Source: Fodinibacter sp963834965
GTDB lineage: Bacteria > Actinomycetota > Actinomycetes > Actinomycetales > Dermatophilaceae
Length of the DNA stretch: 64,000 nucleotides
Assembly (NCBI GenBank): GCA_963834965.1
Contig: CAWIEI010000017.1
Coordinates: 186,001-250,000 of the forward strand
Direction of reading: 5' to 3'
Shown here: one piece after another, positions 1-7,147 of the stretch
Position numbering within the stretch: position 1 is the stretch's first letter
How the letters are laid out: the number at the start of each line of letters is the position of its first letter
Translations under genes and position numbers: made by a program
Notes under the pieces: model-generated
Database searches by the model: none
Seen by the model: only the letters and a program-made list of their open reading frames with translations
What the model was told of the DNA's origin: nothing

Positions 1-588
1 GGCCGGGTCTTCCTCGACTCGCTGGCCGGCTACTCGCTGGCCCGGCTGAAGTATCGCGGTCGCGACGCCGTCTTCACGGCGATCCTGGCCGTGATGGCCG
101 TGCCCGGCATCGTGCTGCTGATCCCGAAGTTCCTGGTGCTCAACTACCTCGGCATCTACAACACCTACCCCGCGCTCATCGTGCCGCTGCTCGTCGACGC
201 GGCCGGGGTGTTCATCATGAAGCAGTTCTTCGAGTCGATCCCGCCCTCGGTCGAGGAGGCCGCGCGCATCGACGGCGCGGGCACCTTCCGGATCTTCTGG
301 TCGATCGTGCTGCCGATGGCCAAGCCGGCGGTCATCACGCTGACGATCCTGAGCTTCCAGGGGTCGTGGAACGAGCTGGCGCACTTCATCATCGCCACCG
401 ACGACCCCAACCTGTTCACGCTGACCCGTGGGGTGGGCCAGCTGACCTCGGGTGGGCTGGGCTCGGGCAACCAGTACCCGATCTCGATGGCCGCGGCGCT
501 GCTGATGACCATCCCGACGGCGATCGTGTTCATCATCTTCCAGCGCCAGTTCACCCAGGGCGCCAACGCCGGGGCCGAGAAGGGCTGA
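1..588 (+). CDS. Carbohydrate ABC transporter permease (MalG-like), 5' truncated
   Basis: The reading frame is open from the first base, so the start lies upstream of the window; 195 residues remain. The protein is an inner-membrane subunit of a binding-protein-dependent sugar importer of the MalG type. The EAA loop that docks the ATPase is visible as EEAARIDGAGTFRIF, followed by the usual LPMAKPA stretch and three hydrophobic segments. The C-terminus, ending in a short polar tail after an IIFQRQF segment, is typical of the family. The substrate cannot be told, because the binding protein and first permease lie outside the window. No terminator is obvious in the 174 bases after the stop. Confidence 0.93.
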   Translation, partial: GRVFLDSLAGYSLARLKYRGRDAVFTAILAVMAVPGIVLLIPKFLVLNYLGIYNTYPALIVPLLVDAAGVFIMKQFFESIPPSVEEAARIDGAGTFRIFWSIVLPMAKPAVITLTILSFQGSWNELAHFIIATDDPNLFTLTRGVGQLTSGGLGSGNQYPISMAAALLMTIPTAIVFIIFQRQFTQGANAGAEKG

Positions 589-762
589 CGGCCCGGCATC
601 CCAGCTGAGTTGGGTGCTGAAGTGGTCGCTCCGGCAACCGTTTCGGCACCCGACTCGAGGTTGATGCGCCCCAGCTGTCGCATTCGGGCCTCCTCGCTCG
701 TGGAGAGGGTGAGGGCACGGCACTACGGTCGGGTCCGACACCCGTGAACGAGGAGAACGCCA

Positions 763-1119
763 ATGACCCAGTACCTGCTGTCCGTCTGGCACGACAAGGA
801 CGCCACCCCGGAGGACATCTACCCCGACCCGGCCGAGCGCGAGGCGGCGTACGCGGCGACTGGGGCGTTCAACGAGGAGCTCCGGAAGAGCGGCAACTGG
901 GTGTTCGCCGGCGGCCTGCACTCGCCGAGCACCGCCACCGTGGTCGACGGCACCGGTGACGAGCCGGTCACCACCGACGGGCCGTTCAGCGAGGCCAAGG
1001 AGCAGATCGGCGGCTTCTGGGTGGTCGAGGCCACCGACCTCGACGAGGCGCTGGCCCTCGCGGCCCGCGGCTCCCAGGCCTGCCGCGGCAGGGTCGAGGT
1101 CCGGCCCTTCCAGGGCTGA
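763..1119 (+). CDS. YCII-related DGPF-domain protein (ECF42 partner)
   Basis: 118 residues with the family hallmark DGPF at about residues 72-75, inside a stretch reading TTDGPFSEAKEQIGGFWVVE, the YCII-like fold. A GAGGAGAA ribosome-binding site lies upstream of the ATG. The function of DGPF proteins is not settled; a small-molecule or enzyme-like role has been suggested from the fold. The gene ends 7 bases before the sigma factor start, so the two are surely co-transcribed. This pairing is the genomic hallmark of the ECF42 sigma group, where DGPF genes are usual neighbours and targets. Confidence 0.9.
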   Translation: MTQYLLSVWHDKDATPEDIYPDPAEREAAYAATGAFNEELRKSGNWVFAGGLHSPSTATVVDGTGDEPVTTDGPFSEAKEQIGGFWVVEATDLDEALALAARGSQACRGRVEVRPFQG

Positions 1120-1126
1120 GCGACCC

Positions 1127-2350
1127 GTGACGGATGCCGGTGCCGCCCGGGTGGTCGAGGACGTCTACCGTGCCGAGTTCGGCACAGTGGTGGCCTCGCT
1201 CGCCGGGCGGTTCGGCAGCCTCGACCTCGCCGAGGAGATGGCCCAGGAGGCCTTCGTCGAGGCGGTGCGCCGCTGGCCCACCGAGGGCGTGCCGCCCAAC
1301 CCGGGCGGTTGGCTCACCGTGGTCGCGCGCAACAAGGCTCTCGACCGGCTGCGCCGCGAGTCGACCCGACAGGCCCGCCACGAGGAGGCCGAGATGCTCG
1401 CCGCCGCCGAGGACCCCGCTGCCCCGGTCACCTCGGTGACCGACGAGCGGCTGCGCCTGATCTTCACCTGCTGCCACCCGGCGCTGGCCCCCGAGGCCCA
1501 GGTGGCGCTGACCCTCCGGCTGCTCGGCGGGCTCACCGTGCCCGAGATCGCCAACGCCTTCCTGGTGCCCGAGCGCACCATGGCGCAGCGGATCACCCGG
1601 GCCAAGCGCAAGATCGCCGCCGCCAACATCCCCTACCGGGTGCCGCGCGACCACGAGCTCCCCGCCCGGCTGCGCGGGGTGCTCGCGGTGATCTACCTCG
1701 TCTTCACCGAGGGCCACCTGCCCGGCTCGGGGAGTGACGGCATCCGTGACGACCTGTGTGCCGAGGCCATCCGGCTGGGCCGGGTGCTGCGTGGGCTGAT
1801 GCCCGACGAGCCGGAGGTCGCCGGGCTGCTCGCGCTGATGCTGCTCACCGACGCGCGGCGGGCGGCCCGGCTGGATGCCGGGGGCGCGCTGGTCACGCTC
1901 GACGTGCAGGACCGCGCCCTCTGGGACCGCGACACCATTGCCGAGGGACACGCCCTGGTGCGGGAGTGCTTGCGCCGCAACCGGCCTGGGCACTACCAGC
2001 TGCTCGCCGCGGTGAACGCGGTGCACACCGACGCGGCGACCGCCGCCGACACCGACTGGTCGCAGGTGCTCGCGCTCTACGACCAGCTGTATGCCCTGTC
2101 GCCCACCCCCGTCGTGGCCCTCAACCGGGCCGTCGCGCTCGCGGAGGTGAGCGGTCCGGCATCCGCGCTGGCCGTCGTCGACGGGCTCGGGCTCGACGGC
2201 TACCACCCCTACCACGCCACCCGCGCCGACCTGCTGCGCCGGCTCGGCCGGCATCCCGAGGCGGTCGCCGCCTACGACCGGGCGATCGCCCTGGCCGCGA
2301 ACCCCGCCGAGCAGGCCTTCCTCGGCGGCCGGCGCGACGCGCTCAGCTGA
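1127..2350 (+). CDS. ECF42-type RNA polymerase sigma factor with C-terminal TPR-like extension
   Basis: I chose the GTG at 1127 because residues from there (VVEDVYRAEFG) match the normal start of region 2; longer in-frame starts run antisense-like through the DGPF gene. The protein has 407 residues. Region 2 covers about 10-80 and includes GGWLTVVARNKALDRLRRES. The region 4 helix-turn-helix is near 130-162 (LTVPEIANAFLVPERTMAQR). A long helical extension of about 230 residues follows; in ECF42 this replaces an anti-sigma factor as the activity-control module. The conserved CCHPAL motif sits at about 115-120. No anti-sigma gene is adjacent, which fits the group. Confidence 0.93.
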   Translation: MTDAGAARVVEDVYRAEFGTVVASLAGRFGSLDLAEEMAQEAFVEAVRRWPTEGVPPNPGGWLTVVARNKALDRLRRESTRQARHEEAEMLAAAEDPAAPVTSVTDERLRLIFTCCHPALAPEAQVALTLRLLGGLTVPEIANAFLVPERTMAQRITRAKRKIAAANIPYRVPRDHELPARLRGVLAVIYLVFTEGHLPGSGSDGIRDDLCAEAIRLGRVLRGLMPDEPEVAGLLALMLLTDARRAARLDAGGALVTLDVQDRALWDRDTIAEGHALVRECLRRNRPGHYQLLAAVNAVHTDAATAADTDWSQVLALYDQLYALSPTPVVALNRAVALAEVSGPASALAVVDGLGLDGYHPYHATRADLLRRLGRHPEAVAAYDRAIALAANPAEQAFLGGRRDALS

Positions 2351-2762
2351 GGCGGCTGACCCCGGCGTCTCCGCTGCCTCCGGCGTCGACGAGCACGAGG
2401 GTGGCGAACCCCAGCACCCCGCGGTAGCCGCCCAGCCAGGCGTCACGGTGCGCCCGGGCCGCGCCCAGCGCCTCCGCCCGGTCGTCGGGCGCGCGGCCCT
2501 CGGCGAGCGACCAGTCGGCCAGCGAGCCGGTCCACGACCACTCGTACTCGTCCCACTCCGCGAGCGTGCTCACGTGCCCGTGCGCCACCTCGTAGCCGTG
2601 GTCGCCGGCGAGGGCGACCAGCCCGGCCAGGTCGGGGAGCTCGTCGGCGGTGGCCTCGAGGGCGACGAGCGCCGCGTCGGTGGGCGGCGCGTCCCAGATG
2701 GCGTCGCCCTGCTCGAGCACGGGCGACGGGGTGGTGGGCGTGGGCGAGGTGGCTGATCTCAT
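2343..2762 (-). CDS. Short protein resembling the C-terminal part of a class I SAM methyltransferase
   Basis: 139 residues, starting at ATG 2762 and overlapping the end of the sigma factor by 8 bases in convergent orientation. The C-terminal half (AEWDEYEWSWTGSLADW, then a GGYRGVLGF segment) looks like the end of actinobacterial class I methyltransferases of about 250 residues. The glycine-rich SAM-binding half is absent: upstream of the ATG only the promoter side of the DUF808 gene is found. It is therefore probably a fragment or a decayed gene rather than an active enzyme. The family assignment is from memory of the C-terminal pattern and is tentative. Confidence 0.5.
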   Translation of the reverse strand: MRSATSPTPTTPSPVLEQGDAIWDAPPTDAALVALEATADELPDLAGLVALAGDHGYEVAHGHVSTLAEWDEYEWSWTGSLADWSLAEGRAPDDRAEALGAARAHRDAWLGGYRGVLGFATLVLVDAGGSGDAGVSRLS

Positions 2763-2893
2763 GGCGCTGCACCGGGTTCACTGTCGAGGTCGCACGGCGG
2801 CCGCGCAACTGCGGGCCACCGAGGCGCGTTACCGTGTGCCCACGTCGCCCGCGCTCGCGCCGGCGCGACGACCCGACCGGAGGAGAAGGTGCC

Positions 2894-3835
2894 GTGGCTG
2901 GTGGCCTGGTCGCCCTGCTCGATGACATCGCCGCGATGGCCAAGCTGGCCGCGGCATCGGTCGACGACGTCGCTGCTGCCGCCGGCCGGGCGAGCGCGAA
3001 GGCCGCGGGCGTGGTGGTCGACGACACCGCCGTCACGCCGCGCTACGTGCAGGGGCTGACTCCCGACCGCGAGCTGCCGATCATCCGGCGCATCGCGCTC
3101 GGCTCGCTGCGCAACAAGCTGCTCATCATCACCCCGGCCGCCTTGCTGCTCAGCCAGTTCGTGCCGTGGCTGCTGACCCCCATCCTGATGCTCGGCGGCA
3201 CCTACCTCTGCTACGAGGGCGCCGAGAAGATCGCGGAGTTGGTCGCGGGCCACGAGCACGCCGAGGAGGAGGTCGTGCTCGACCCCGCCGAGCGCGAGAA
3301 GACGGTGACGACCGGCGCCATCCGCACCGACTTCATCCTCTCCGCCGAGATCATGGTGATCGCGCTCAACGAGGTCTCCGACGAGCCGTTCGTGTCGCGC
3401 GCGGTCATCCTGGTGATCGTCGCCATCCTCATCACGGTGCTCGTGTACGGCGTGGTCGGCCTGATCGTGAAGATGGACGACATCGGCCTGCACCTCGCTG
3501 GGCGGAACTCCGGCACGGCGCGCAGGGTCGGCCGCGGCATGGTGGCGGGGATGCCCAAGCTGCTGTCGGCGCTGTCGACGATCGGCATCGTGGCGATGCT
3601 GTGGGTGGGCGGCCACATCCTGCTCGTCGGTGTCGACGAGCTCGGCTGGCACACCCTGTACGACTGGGTGCACCACGCCGAGGAGGCCGTCGGCGGCGGG
3701 GCGCTCGGCTGGTGCGTCAACACCCTCGCGTCAGCGGTCATCGGCCTGGTCGTGGGGGCGGTGGTCGTCGCGGTCGTGACCGGCATCCAGCGGGTCCGTT
3801 CCGCGAAGGGCTCCGGGGCCACCTCGGCCCACTGA
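2894..3835 (+). CDS. DUF808 (YedI-like) inner-membrane protein
   Basis: GTG start at 2894, preceded by a good AGGAGAAGG ribosome-binding site; 313 residues. The N-terminus (AGGLVALLDDIAAMAKLAAAS) and the ALGSLRNKLLIITPAALLLS segment are characteristic of the DUF808 family. It has a soluble amphipathic N-terminal part followed by several hydrophobic segments, including one near residues 75-110 and others in the C-terminal half. No biochemical role is established for the family. The gene stands alone, convergent with the luciferase-like gene downstream and separated from it by the tandem repeat block. Confidence 0.92.
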   Translation: MAGGLVALLDDIAAMAKLAAASVDDVAAAAGRASAKAAGVVVDDTAVTPRYVQGLTPDRELPIIRRIALGSLRNKLLIITPAALLLSQFVPWLLTPILMLGGTYLCYEGAEKIAELVAGHEHAEEEVVLDPAEREKTVTTGAIRTDFILSAEIMVIALNEVSDEPFVSRAVILVIVAILITVLVYGVVGLIVKMDDIGLHLAGRNSGTARRVGRGMVAGMPKLLSALSTIGIVAMLWVGGHILLVGVDELGWHTLYDWVHHAEEAVGGGALGWCVNTLASAVIGLVVGAVVVAVVTGIQRVRSAKGSGATSAH

Positions 3836-3866
3836 CCGCCACGAGCACCGACGAGGTGGCGCCCCC

Positions 3867-3997
3867 TGCATCACCGCAGCCGCGGCCGGAGTCTCCGGTG
3901 ATGCAGGAGGCGCGGTAGAGCGCACGCGGTGCATCACCGCAGCCGCGGCCGGAGTCTCCGGTGATGCAGGGGGCGCGGTAGAGCGCGCGCGGTGCAG
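3867..3997 (+). repeat. Two tandem 63-bp repeats plus partial third, convergent intergenic gap
   Basis: Units begin at 3867, 3930 and (partial) 3993, giving an exact 63-bp period. The first two units differ at only two positions. Each unit starts with TGCATCACCG and contains its inverse CGGTGATGCA about 18 bases later, so each can fold into a hairpin. A CGCGGTAGAGCGC segment follows. The block lies between the convergent DUF808 and luciferase-like genes. The same unit ends recur near 35.9 kb with a different core. A termination or RNA-processing role is possible but unproven. Confidence 0.85.
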
Positions 3998-4043
3998 CAC
4001 CCCAGGTGGGTGTCCGGGCGGCCACCCCCGAACGTCGCGTGGC

Positions 4044-5033
4044 TCAGCTCGACGGCGCCGCCTTGCGCAGCTTCTCGAGGAGCGGCCCGGCCGCCTTCTC
4101 GAGGAACGCCTGCTGGTGCTCGCCGCCCACCTGCACGAGCGCGACGTCGGTGAACCCGGCCTCCCACCAGGGGCGCACGGCCTCGACGACGGCGTCGAGG
4201 TCGGGTCCGCAGGGGATCTGCTGGGCGACGTCCTCGGGGCGAACGAACTGGCTGGCCCCGGAGAAGCCCATCGGGGTCGGCAGGTCGGAGTTGACCTTCC
4301 AGCCGCCGGCGAACCACCGGAACTGCTCATGGGCCCGCTCGACCGCGGCATCCTCTGAGGGGTCCCAGCAGATCGGGATCTGCCCCACGCCACGTGCGCC
4401 CGAGCCGATCGGCTTGTCCGACACGGCGTTCCAGCCGTCGACGAGCTCCTTCTCGGGCTGCACGGCGACGAGGTGGTCGGCCAGCGGGGCGAACCGCTCG
4501 ACGCCCTTGTCGCCGCTGAGGGCCACGCCGATGCCGACCGGCACGTCGGGCAGATCCCAGATGCGGGCCGACTCGACGTCGAAGTGCTCGCCGCGGTAGT
4601 CGACGAGCTCGCCGGTGTGCAGCTCGCGGATGATCTCGATCGCCTCGGTGAGCATCTCCTGTCGGACCGAGACCGCCGGCCACCCGGCGCCGACCACGTG
4701 CTCGTTGAGGTTCTCGCCGCTGCCGAGGCCCAGGGTGAACCGGCCCTCGGCGAGGATCTGCAGGGTCGCGGCCTTCTGGGCGACGACGGCAGGGTGGTAG
4801 CGCAGGGTCGGGCAGGTCACGTAGGTCATCAGGTCGACCCGGCTGGTGGCGTGGGCCACCGCGCCGAGCACGGTCCACGCGTACGGCGCGTGCCCCTGCT
4901 CGGTGAGCCACGGCGAGTAGTGGTCGCTCGACACGAGCAGGTCGAAGCCGGCATCCTCGGCGCGCACGGCGGCGTCGACGAGCTCGCGCGGGCCGCTCTG
5001 CTCGGTCATCAGGGTGAATCCGAACCGGGTCAC
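4044..5033 (-). CDS. F420-dependent LLM-class oxidoreductase (TIGR03557-type, FGD-like)
   Basis: 329 residues in a luciferase-like TIM barrel. The opening GFTLMTEQ, the SSDHYSPW segment near residue 35 and the LGLGSGENLNEHVVG motif near 101-115 are typical of the F420-dependent glucose-6-phosphate dehydrogenase-like subfamily. These enzymes take a hydride from a substrate such as an alcohol or sugar phosphate and reduce cofactor F420. The substrate here cannot be named. The gene is divergent from the F420-reductase-like gene at 5168, about 130 bases apart, so the two may be co-regulated around F420 redox metabolism. Confidence 0.88.
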   Translation of the reverse strand: MTRFGFTLMTEQSGPRELVDAAVRAEDAGFDLLVSSDHYSPWLTEQGHAPYAWTVLGAVAHATSRVDLMTYVTCPTLRYHPAVVAQKAATLQILAEGRFTLGLGSGENLNEHVVGAGWPAVSVRQEMLTEAIEIIRELHTGELVDYRGEHFDVESARIWDLPDVPVGIGVALSGDKGVERFAPLADHLVAVQPEKELVDGWNAVSDKPIGSGARGVGQIPICWDPSEDAAVERAHEQFRWFAGGWKVNSDLPTPMGFSGASQFVRPEDVAQQIPCGPDLDAVVEAVRPWWEAGFTDVALVQVGGEHQQAFLEKAAGPLLEKLRKAAPSS

Positions 5034-5167
5034 GGGATCTCCTTCACTCAGAGGGTCTGTGCCCGTGCCCTACCCCGGTCTCGCCCGCACACCCGTGCCC
5101 GTCGAAGGTCGGGCCGGATGCCGTGCCGCCGGGAATGCCCCCGCCCGCCCACTGCGTTGGCGACCCC

Positions 5168-5857
5168 ATGACCACTTGGGGCTTCATCGGAAGCGGAAAC
5201 ATCGGCAGCACCGTGGCGCGGCTCGCGGTCGACGCCGGCAATGACGTCGTGCTCAGCAACAGCCGCGGGCCGGAGACGCTCGCCGAGCTGGTTGCGGAGC
5301 TGGGCCCGCACGCCCGGGCCGCCACCCCCGAGGAGGCGGCCGGCGCCGCTGACATCGTCGTGGTGACCGTGCCGCTGAAGGCCCGCGGCGACCTGCCGCA
5401 CGCCGCGCTGGCCGGCAAGGTCGTCATCGACACGATGAACTACTACCCGCAGCGCGACGGCGAGGTGCCCGAGCTCGAGGACGAGTCGACCACGACGTCC
5501 GAGCTGCTGCAGGCGCTGGCCCCCGACGCGAAGGTGGTCAAGGGCTTCAACAACATCTTCGTGCAGCACCTCGCCGTGCTCGCCCGCCCCAGCGGGGCCG
5601 ACGACCGCAGCGCCTTGGCCATCGCCGGCGACGACGTGCAGGCCAAGGAGGTCGTGCGGGTGGCGCTCGACGAGATCGGCTACGACACTGTCGACCTCGG
5701 GCCGCTCGCTGAGGGCTGGCGCACCCAGCGCGACACCGCCGCCTACGGATCGATGTACGCCAAGGACCCGGCCGACTGGACCCAGGGCGCCCGCCCGGCC
5801 GACCAGGATGCCGTGGCTGCCGCCGCCCTGCGCGCTCGCCGCTACCGCGACGCCTGA
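5168..5857 (+). CDS. NADPH-dependent F420 reductase-like Rossmann protein
   Basis: I placed the start at ATG 5168, giving MTTWGFIGSGNIGSTVARLA, a textbook dinucleotide-binding start; upstream in-frame codons add only low-quality sequence. The protein has 229 residues. It carries a Rossmann fold with GSGNIG near residues 8-13 and the LSNSRGPETL loop expected for NADP binding. A conserved KGFNNIF segment lies mid-protein. It belongs to the COG2085 group, which includes F420H2:NADP oxidoreductases and relatives acting on other substrates. Its stop overlaps the end of the convergent LuxR gene by 16 bases. Confidence 0.85.
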   Translation: MTTWGFIGSGNIGSTVARLAVDAGNDVVLSNSRGPETLAELVAELGPHARAATPEEAAGAADIVVVTVPLKARGDLPHAALAGKVVIDTMNYYPQRDGEVPELEDESTTTSELLQALAPDAKVVKGFNNIFVQHLAVLARPSGADDRSALAIAGDDVQAKEVVRVALDEIGYDTVDLGPLAEGWRTQRDTAAYGSMYAKDPADWTQGARPADQDAVAAAALRARRYRDA

Positions 5858-7008
5858 GGCTGCGTGCCGGGCTCGGCCGTGGCGAACCACCCCGACGGGC
5901 CGAGCTCGGCGCCCATGCGTGGGACGTACTGGTCGAAGTAGATGCGGGCGATGAGCTCGCGTCGGCTGCGCACGTCGGCCTTGTCGAACACCGACTTCAG
6001 GTGGTCCTGCACCGTGTACGTCGACACGTGCATCGTCGCGGCGATCTCCTTGGTGTCGACGCCCTGCAGCACCAGCTGGGTGACGTCGCGCTCGCGCTGG
6101 GTGAGGTCGAAGGCGGCGACGACCAGGGGGACGATCTCGGGCGGGCGTGCTTCCTCCACGGTGACCACGACGTCGCCGCTCGCGCCCCCCGGCCCGAGCA
6201 GCGGCGTCGCGTGCAGCACCAGCCACATGCCGCTGCGGGCACGGACCCGGCTGCGCGGCGGGACGGTCGTCTCGCCGCGGGCGTAGCGGCGTGCGGCCGC
6301 CACCAGTGAGGTGACGATGCCGGTCCAGCGCACGGTGTTCGTGGCGCACTCGAGCTCGCCCAGCCGCTGCTCGGCACCCATGCTGGTCTGCCTGATCTCG
6401 TCGTCGGACCCCACGATGAGCACGGTCGGCCCAGCGGCCGCGGGTGGAGGCGCCGACGTGGCCGTCCGCGCCAGCAGCCCGGTGCGCATCCCGGCAGCGA
6501 AGGCCGCCGAGAGCGACCCCGCGAAGTCGATCTCGCCCTGCTCGAAGGGCCCCGACTCGGGGTCGCGGAAGAACGCGGCACCGCCCCACACCTGGGACCC
6601 ACCGTCGCGGAAGACGACCCGCAGCTCGTCGCTGTAGCCGAAGTGCGGCTTCATGAACGAGCTCAGCCGGTTCGACCGCTCGGTGTCACCGCCGTAGACG
6701 GCGTGCACCCCGGCGGCCGGGATGCCGGCCTGCGACAGCGCGCTGAAGGCCGTGGGCTCGATCGAGCCGTACTCGAGGAGCCCCCACTCGTGGTCGTGGC
6801 TGTCGCGGCCGAACAGGTCGCCGTACTTGCGGGTGCCGGTGAGCAGCTCGGTGCTCGGGTCGACGGTGGCGAGGCAGGCGGCGACGTAGGGCACCGCACG
6901 GTGCAGCGAGTCGACGGCCTCGGCGAGGAAGGTGTCGATGTCGAGACCGGCGCGGGCCACGACCTCGACGTCGCGGCGCACGCGCTCTCGGGTCAGTGCG
7001 CTGGCCAT
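5842..7008 (-). CDS. LuxR-family transcriptional regulator
   Basis: The best start is ATG 7008 (MASALTRERVRRDVEVV); the open frame extends upstream without coding character. 388 residues. The C-terminal helix-turn-helix is clear: LTQRERDVTQLVLQGVDTKE followed by IAATMHVSTYTVQDHLKSVF, near residues 310-360. The long N-terminal part looks like a GAF-like sensory domain, though I cannot identify a ligand. The gene is transcribed away from the Rid/FAD-oxidase gene, and the gap between them holds a perfect 18-bp palindrome. Control of that divergent oxidase is the natural inference. Confidence 0.88.
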   Translation of the reverse strand: MASALTRERVRRDVEVVARAGLDIDTFLAEAVDSLHRAVPYVAACLATVDPSTELLTGTRKYGDLFGRDSHDHEWGLLEYGSIEPTAFSALSQAGIPAAGVHAVYGGDTERSNRLSSFMKPHFGYSDELRVVFRDGGSQVWGGAAFFRDPESGPFEQGEIDFAGSLSAAFAAGMRTGLLARTATSAPPPAAAGPTVLIVGSDDEIRQTSMGAEQRLGELECATNTVRWTGIVTSLVAAARRYARGETTVPPRSRVRARSGMWLVLHATPLLGPGGASGDVVVTVEEARPPEIVPLVVAAFDLTQRERDVTQLVLQGVDTKEIAATMHVSTYTVQDHLKSVFDKADVRSRRELIARIYFDQYVPRMGAELGPSGWFATAEPGTQPQASR

Positions 7009-7043
7009 GCTCCGAGTGTGACGGAGGGCCGTGGCCGCGCGCC

Positions 7044-7061
7044 ATCCCACAATTGTGGGAT
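7044..7061. promoter_or_regulatory. Perfect 18-bp palindrome in divergent promoter
   Basis: The sequence ATCCCACAATTGTGGGAT is a perfect inverted repeat. It sits 36 bases upstream of the LuxR gene start and 87 bases upstream of the Rid/FAD-oxidase start. It is A/T-rich at its centre in an otherwise GC-rich gap. This is what an operator for a dimeric regulator looks like; the adjacent LuxR protein is the obvious candidate binder. Confidence 0.65.
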
Positions 7062-7147
7062 CTCGGCCCTCCCAGCCGGCCGGAGCAGGAAGTCCCCGGT
7101 CGCGCGGGATGGTGCAGCGACGCGGCCGGCGACCACGCTCCTCAGTC

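Noticed and set aside
986..2446. 486-codon open frame on the minus strand
   Set aside because: Antisense shadow of the ECF42 sigma factor, with low-complexity composition.
3867..3997. CRISPR-like alternation of conserved and variable segments
   Set aside because: Within each locus the core is identical rather than variable, only two to three units exist, and no cas gene is near.
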